From Panorpa germanica (Eukaryota; Arthropoda; Insecta; Mecoptera; Panorpidae), in contig OY783207.1 of NCBI GenBank assembly GCA_963678705.1, positions 6,200,001 through 6,264,000 on the forward strand: DNA of 64,000 nucleotides, in the 5' to 3' direction. The translations under genes were made by a program, and so were the position numbers. Of this stretch, positions 59,230-64,000 are shown one piece after another. How positions within the stretch are numbered: position 1 is the first letter of the stretch; every line of letters starts with the position of its first letter. The notes under the pieces were generated by a model, which saw only the letters and a list, made by a program, of their open reading frames with translations, made no database searches and was not told the DNA's origin.

Positions 59230-59439
59230 GTAAGACTGAAACAGGTCGAGATTTGTACCAGGGTTATACAGGGGTCTTAGAGGGAAACACAGCGCAAATA
59301 CAACTAATTTTTTTTACAAATTAAACGAAAAATGTATTTTGCTTGATTTTTTTTTTGTATTTATTTATGTATTTGCTTTGACTTTTATTCGTCATAGCCA
59401 CCATCAAACATTTTTTATACATATTAAACAATTAATATT

Positions 59440-60155
59440 TCTATTTTACATATTTCTAATTATTTAAATAATTCACTAATTAAATTTGAATCACTTTCTA
59501 AACTATAATTTATGCATTCAAATATAATATGATCCAAAGTTCCTTCTTCACCACATTGACATCTATCGTCAGATTTAATATTAAATTTGTACAGGTGAGT
59601 TGAACTTTTACAAGGATTACTTTTGATTCTGATTATAGTTGATATAATTTTGCGGGACTCATTTCTAAACCATCTCTTCTTACTTAAATTTGAATGGAAC
59701 ATATAATAATCTCTTCCTTTTGTTAATGAAATCTTCGATTCTCAAATTGAAGTTTAATTTTTTGATAATATTAAAAATTTTATATGAAGGTAATTACAGT
59801 TTCATCTCAATTTTCAAATTTATTGATTCCTTTTCGAATTTATCCGCAATTTCATTTTCTCCTATTTCACAATGTCCACATAAATTTTATGGTTTTATTC
59901 TTATTTGTTATATTGAAATACATCTCCTTAATTTTGCATGTCAAAATATCATTATTTGATTTGTGATCTTTAGAATTTAATTTTTTTAAAACACTTAAAG
60001 AATCCGTTATTATTATAATTTTATTATTGTTCATACTTTCATTAACTTCCAATGTTTAATATTGTTAATTTTTCACCAGTATAAGAGCAAACTTTATTAT
60101 TTAATTTAAATTTATCATATAATAAGTTTATTTGTTCTAATATAATAAGGTTCTA
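59440..60155 (-). pseudogene. LINE fragment: RNase H domain and C-terminal Cys-His tail
   Basis: On the minus strand, reading from about 60120, KVCSYTGEKLTIL (RNase H beta-strand with its catalytic Glu) leads to IIIITDSLSVLKKLNS (catalytic Asp in TDS) near 60000, then after a frameshift near 59876 to GHCEIGENEIADK (last catalytic Asp). The open frame 59702-59460 follows with CQCGEEGTLDHIIFEC, a C-x-C-x7-H-x4-C variant of the LINE terminal motif. This order (RNase H then Cys-His tail) is that of I/Jockey-clade elements with an RNase H domain. At least two frameshifts make it inactive. It differs from the R1-like LINE at 54350. The reverse transcriptase part is missing upstream. Confidence 0.72.
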
Positions 60156-60161
60156 TGCGAA

Positions 60162-60261
60162 CTAAGAGTTTTTTGAGAGCTGACAAACAAAAGTATCAAC
60201 CAAGGTTTATAATAAACCTCAGTTAATTAAAACCCTTTTTTGACGCTTGAAAAACTCTATT
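60162..60261. repeat. 100-base imperfect hairpin
   Basis: Nearly the whole segment folds on itself. The outer arms AAGAGTTTTTTGAGAGCTGA and TTGACGCTTGAAAAACTCT pair imperfectly, and the inner arms AGGTTTAT A ATAAACCT pair perfectly. It abuts the upstream edge of the LINE fragment. Size and shape would suit a very small foldback MITE or a pre-microRNA-like stem; sequence alone does not separate them. Confidence 0.45.
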
Positions 60262-61918
60262 AAGAGTCAAAACAGAATATATAGAACAAAATTTTGTGAT
60301 TAAATAAAAAATAATTAAAATGTAAAAAAATTCTTACTGTAAATAAAGTTGATAAAACATTGTTACGCTGTAATTGCTAAACAAATACAAAATTAATAAC
60401 AAATGAAGCAAAGCGTAAATACTATTGATTTTATTATGTTACGCCTAAACAAACACAATAGCATACAAAAAAATTGTCATCCGGTTGACACTCTATATTA
60501 GTATAGTATAAAGATGGTAATTCTAGTTTTTAGTTAGTATCTAGTCTATATAATTTAATAGAATTTAAATTTACGTTAAAATAACTTGATAAATTTCGAC
60601 AGTAAATGTATTTTGAATACTATTGATGTGTATGTTTTTTGTTTAATATCTTATTTATTTTATGACACATGTAATACATAAACAATATTCGTTTTCAATT
60701 GTTAATTTGTACTGTGTGGCTGACCGGTAACACAATTACTACGCCCACATAAAAGCCAAATACTGTGACAACTATCTTACTTAAAATGGTCTTAAAAAAT
60801 GTGTATCTGTCAAAAATTTATTGTCTAGAAATCAGAGCCCTGAATAATTAATTTATTCAGTCACAATTCACAGTGCAGTTTGAAGTTCTTGAATATTATG
60901 TTTAACATTTATTCATAGACAAATGAGACATTTGCTTGATTACATTTGAATTAGCTTTGCGTACAAGTCTTAACAGGTTGCTGAAACATAGAACGTCTTC
61001 ATTAAACAACGTTTTCGGAAATTATATTTAAATCAGATAAGAAAGTTTCACTCATTATCATAATGGTTATTAAATACTGTCGGCTTGGTTTACCTAGAAA
61101 TTGAAAATAACCAAATAATAACATCAAACTCTGTTATTACGGTACTCCACACTTGACCGTTTTAAAACCCCCTCAGTACTTACCTGTGTCGTGAACTCAG
61201 GGGTGGCATAGTTCAACGATAAGCCACTTAATTATGCGTGAGAACTTACACTTAGAAAGAGATTATCAAACAAAGTTTCATGAATTTTCTATCGCAAAAA
61301 TAATTAACTATTAATAAATTATACCCCTAAACTTTACGACACAATTAAAATCTTGTTACGACGATAAAAAATAAAATATGTGCAAATAAGTTTGTGTTAT
61401 ATATTAACAGCAAAATAAAAATTACATATTCTTTGTTATTTATTAGTGACTGACATGAACCTTGACGCAAGTGTAAGTTATTTCTTTGTTTCAAATTAAT
61501 TGCTCAAGTTATTATTACTTAAATTATTAAACAAATATCCGTTGACCCTTTCTGGATGAATAAATCACAAATCTTGGACAAGCGGTAATATTATAACACG
61601 CAATATGTGTTATCTTGGCAATAATAACAATGCTGAATAACACTGTTCTAATGAAACACTAACTTAGAAACACTAGTGGTAGAAGGAAGAAGATGGGAGG
61701 ATGAAGGTGAGCAGTAGAATTTAAGTGCAATTGCCTCAGGGGCCCCGCGCTTATAGCTCTCGAGGAATCCTATAAATTAATTTTTGGTAATATGGTTCAA
61801 TCAACTACTATACAATCATCCCGAATGTAATGACAGCATTGCAAAAATTTTCCCATTAAAAAGGAATGCTTTTTCAACACACGAAATTCAAATGTTTCCA
61901 TTGTTTGGAAAATTACAA
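60262..61918. other. AT-rich stretch with a GC-rich scrap
   Basis: The patch 61728-61765 (TGCCTCAGGGGCCCCGCGCT) resembles the right part of the GC-rich repeat at 39767-40105. Otherwise nothing is recognised. Confidence 0.35.
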
Positions 61919-61920
61919 TA

Positions 61921-62183
61921 CCCATTAAACAATTTGGTGAAGTGTCCTATTTTGTGACGTTTCTATCACTATTACACTTCAATTATAGTTTGCATCAACT
62001 TTATCTTCATTTGTATTCCGACAGGTGGAGTGGTTCCGTCATCTGTAGCCGATAAAACAGACATTTCATATGAACGATTGTGAGAAACTGAACTATAAAT
62101 GAACTCTTTCATGACAAAAAAATCATACGCATCTCCAATATGATGTCAAAGTCACTCCAAAATGCTTTAAAATGTTAACTGGG
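61921..62183. mobile_element. CCCAGTAAACA MITE, full copy with TA duplication
   Basis: Ends CCCATTAAACAATTTGG and a right end reading AAAATGTTAACTGGG, flanked by TA at 61919-61920 and 62184-62185. The body closely follows the copies at 12818 and 32941 (TTGCATCAACTTTATCTTCA; TTGTATTCCGACAGGTGGAG). Near the right end CCAAAATGCTTTAAAATGTT shows a small duplication. Confidence 0.82.
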
Positions 62184-62185
62184 TA

Positions 62186-62857
62186 GTAACGTCACTAAAA
62201 TCGCTGCAACTCGTAAACTAATGATTGGAACATCATGAAATTTTGGTACATATTGCTTGTCAAATCATATGGATTTTCTAGTAGTTTTGCTATTTGTATA
62301 CCATCCTACGATCTTAGTGAGTAACGTGATATTGTACTATGTTGAATATACTATAAAGTTGATACCGCCACAATTCAATTTAATTAATTTAACGACCTAA
62401 TATTACTAAGTGCAAATAACAACACAATGTCAAAGAACTCTACATACTATATATCGCAAATTATAAACGCCGGACTACTGTAAAAGAATTTGTGTATTTC
62501 GCGCATCACTTCAGTTTTATGACTCGTTTTTACCCCGTCCTTGTTTTCTGCGTTGTCGGTCATTTACTTTGTAGTCCTCTTTAGCGCATTTTTTTGTAGT
62601 TAATTAATTTTAAAATCATGAGCTCTTGAGTTTTTTGTACGTACGCTAAGGTACATACCATGAATCCGGGTAATATAATATAAACTGGGCATTAAAACAG
62701 AAAGTTTTGGAGATATAAAAGCAAATTATATATTTACGAGTATTTGGGGCCTCTTAAGTTACGTATTGTTTCCTTTGAGACATAATTAATTATAAGAAAT
62801 GCTTGGTATTTTGCAAAGTATTTTAAAAATTAAGATTCATTAGTTTGTCATTGCAAT
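62186..62857. other. AT-rich non-coding stretch
   Basis: No repeat copy or coding frame. The 62515-62590 segment is slightly GC-richer (CCCCGTCCTTGTTTTCTGCG). Confidence 0.35.
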
Positions 62858-63130
62858 TTATTTAATTTCTTTAATTCTATATTGAAATATTGGTTAATTG
62901 ATCTATATTAGCGTTTATATTTTATTAAATATCAATAACTGACGTAGATATATCTATTTAAACTTTGAATTTCATTTTACCTACTCGGGAGAATAGTTAT
63001 TTATTGTTGTATATCAGATATTACATGAAAACTTAATGGGTTGCTACAATAGCTGCTACCTAGATTCTACATCTCTTTTATACTTCTCTTATTTAATAGC
63101 GATGACAAAGGATGGTGAATGCTAAGTGTA
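62858..63130. mobile_element. TGGGCTTGTG element, copy 4, without ends
   Basis: The body matches the copies at 12080 and 36063: TTCTATATTGAAATATTGGT, TTTATATTTTATTAAATATC, GACGTAGATATATCTATTTA and AACTTTGAATTTCATT. Neither terminal inverted repeat is present, so it is a core fragment. Confidence 0.55.
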
Positions 63131-63658
63131 AGAAACGAAGTTTGTGTATTTCTATTTTTTATCTTAAAGTGAAGTTCATTATTCTAAGATAGGTTGTACG
63201 AAATAAAACCATGCGAGTATTTGTAGATTGAATAATTATTCAATTGTTTAATGATAAAATAATTTTACACTTTTTAATAACTTTGAACCAACATTCTTAT
63301 AATAACAAGATGGTTGGGAATTATGATCTTGACAGTGTAGAAGCCCAAAACACAACTGACACGAATGCCATATCGCTGTAGCGTACAGCAGTCGTCGTAT
63401 TGTAGTCATGCGCATTACTTCTATTAGAGACAACAATACATTATAATGTTGGAATGCCAACAGAGACATCTTCTTATGTTCTGTACTAATTTTGTACTGA
63501 ACATAAATTGCCAGCCAGCAGAAGTAGATAAGCTCACAACCAATATCAAATTATACAATGTTACATAAAATTATTATAAACCAATTTACAAAAAATAATG
63601 TGAACTTCTTAAAACTATTATAAACAAAATTACACAAAATAACATAAACTTCTTAACT
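63131..63658. other. AT-rich stretch, possibly degraded retroelement flank
   Basis: A tandem-like pair of AAACCAATTTACA/AAACAAAATTACACA units with ATAACATAAACTTCTTAA lies at 63575-63660, next to the BEL/Pao fragment. No other content is recognised. Confidence 0.35.
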
Positions 63659-64000
63659 CTATGGTAGTCTACATAATTTTGTGAAAATAATATAAAACAA
63701 ATTAATTACTATCCTAAATATAACAGAAACCATAATTATCAATGTAGCATACATTATCAATTGCATAATGTACACAACAATCATCAACTCAATAGTTACA
63801 ATGTTATTGAAACAATTATCTTTTAACAATTCCAACAGTACAGATGTTTGTTTTACATCAATGTTGTAAACATTGCAATTAATATCTGATGGAAGTATTG
63901 TATTTGAATCAAAAATTTTATTTGTTGCTTGTTTGATTCGCACCAGCAACACTGCGCTAATAATCTCAAGCTGGGGTATTGTAAGTACCTTACTTGATGG
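63659..64000 (-). pseudogene. BEL/Pao LTR-retrotransposon pol fragment, cut by window edge
   Basis: The minus-strand frame is open from the last base of the window to a stop near 63659. Its first 30 residues include KVLTIPQLEI, then SAVLLVRI, a match to the conserved TIPRLEL..A-LL-RL block that lies after the reverse transcriptase in Pao-type pol polyproteins. After about residue 40 the reading becomes AT-rich and hydrophobic without recognisable integrase or other motifs, so the element is decayed or truncated there. Its 5' part, including the reverse transcriptase, should lie beyond base 64000. I read the family from this one block only. Confidence 0.6.

Noticed and set aside
1-64000. Prokaryotic operons, rRNA genes, CRISPR arrays or riboswitches
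   Set aside because: No dense coding, Shine-Dalgarno spacing, rRNA-like conserved text or regularly spaced direct repeats were found; everything points to a eukaryotic, transposon-rich non-coding region.

Overview
The window looks like 64 kb of AT-rich nuclear DNA from an arthropod, most likely an insect. No intact multi-exon protein-coding gene can be recognised. The evidence is the strong AT bias, many short diverged transposon-derived repeats, non-LTR retrotransposon tails of insect type, a BEL/Pao retrotransposon fragment, and the absence of any prokaryotic gene organisation. The order is not determined. Most of the window reads as intergenic or long-intron sequence.

Layout. 0-9 kb: a long foldback repeat (185-490), a PIF/Harbinger-like MITE with 3-bp TAA duplications (3141-3484), tRNA-like SINE remnants (3540-3775), one copy of a ~640-bp repeat (5235-5880) and an antisense LINE 3' fragment (6600-7030). 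9-18 kb: an exon-like 48-nt segment (9380-9427), a GC-richer island (11410-11830), a 635-bp element with TGGGCTTGTG inverted ends (12080-12714), a Tc1/mariner-like MITE (12818-13071) and two piggyBac-like TTAA MITEs facing each other (15846-16518 and 17327-17978). 23-29 kb: a head-to-tail array of a repeat whose head always carries a CGTCGC..GCGACG hairpin; its last member is expanded to 2.6 kb by degenerate ~245-bp tandem units. 30-35 kb: a well-bounded 42-nt candidate microexon (30328-30369), a cluster of CCCAGTAAACA MITEs (30632-33530) and, on the minus strand, a 182-codon reading frame broken by one TAA (33758-34309). 35-50 kb: mostly plain AT-rich DNA with scattered repeat copies and small GC-rich patches. 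49.7-60.3 kb: another TTAA MITE, LINE fragments (53010-53340, 54350-55060, 59136-59229, 59440-60155) and a second full copy of the 640-bp repeat. 61.9-64 kb: another CCCAGTAAACA MITE and, running off the right edge on the minus strand, a BEL/Pao pol fragment.

There is no operon-like cooperation between genes. What can be read is mainly transposon history: at least three TIR-bearing MITE families of different superfamilies (TA, TAA and TTAA target duplications), further TIR or foldback families, LINE 3' tails, one LTR-retrotransposon fragment and one unclassified hairpin-headed repeat. The strongest candidates for unexplained function are the broken long frame at 33.8-34.3 kb, the microexons at 30.3 and 9.4 kb, and the inverted MITE pair at 15.8-18.0 kb. 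All positions and matches were read by eye; no alignment or database search was run.
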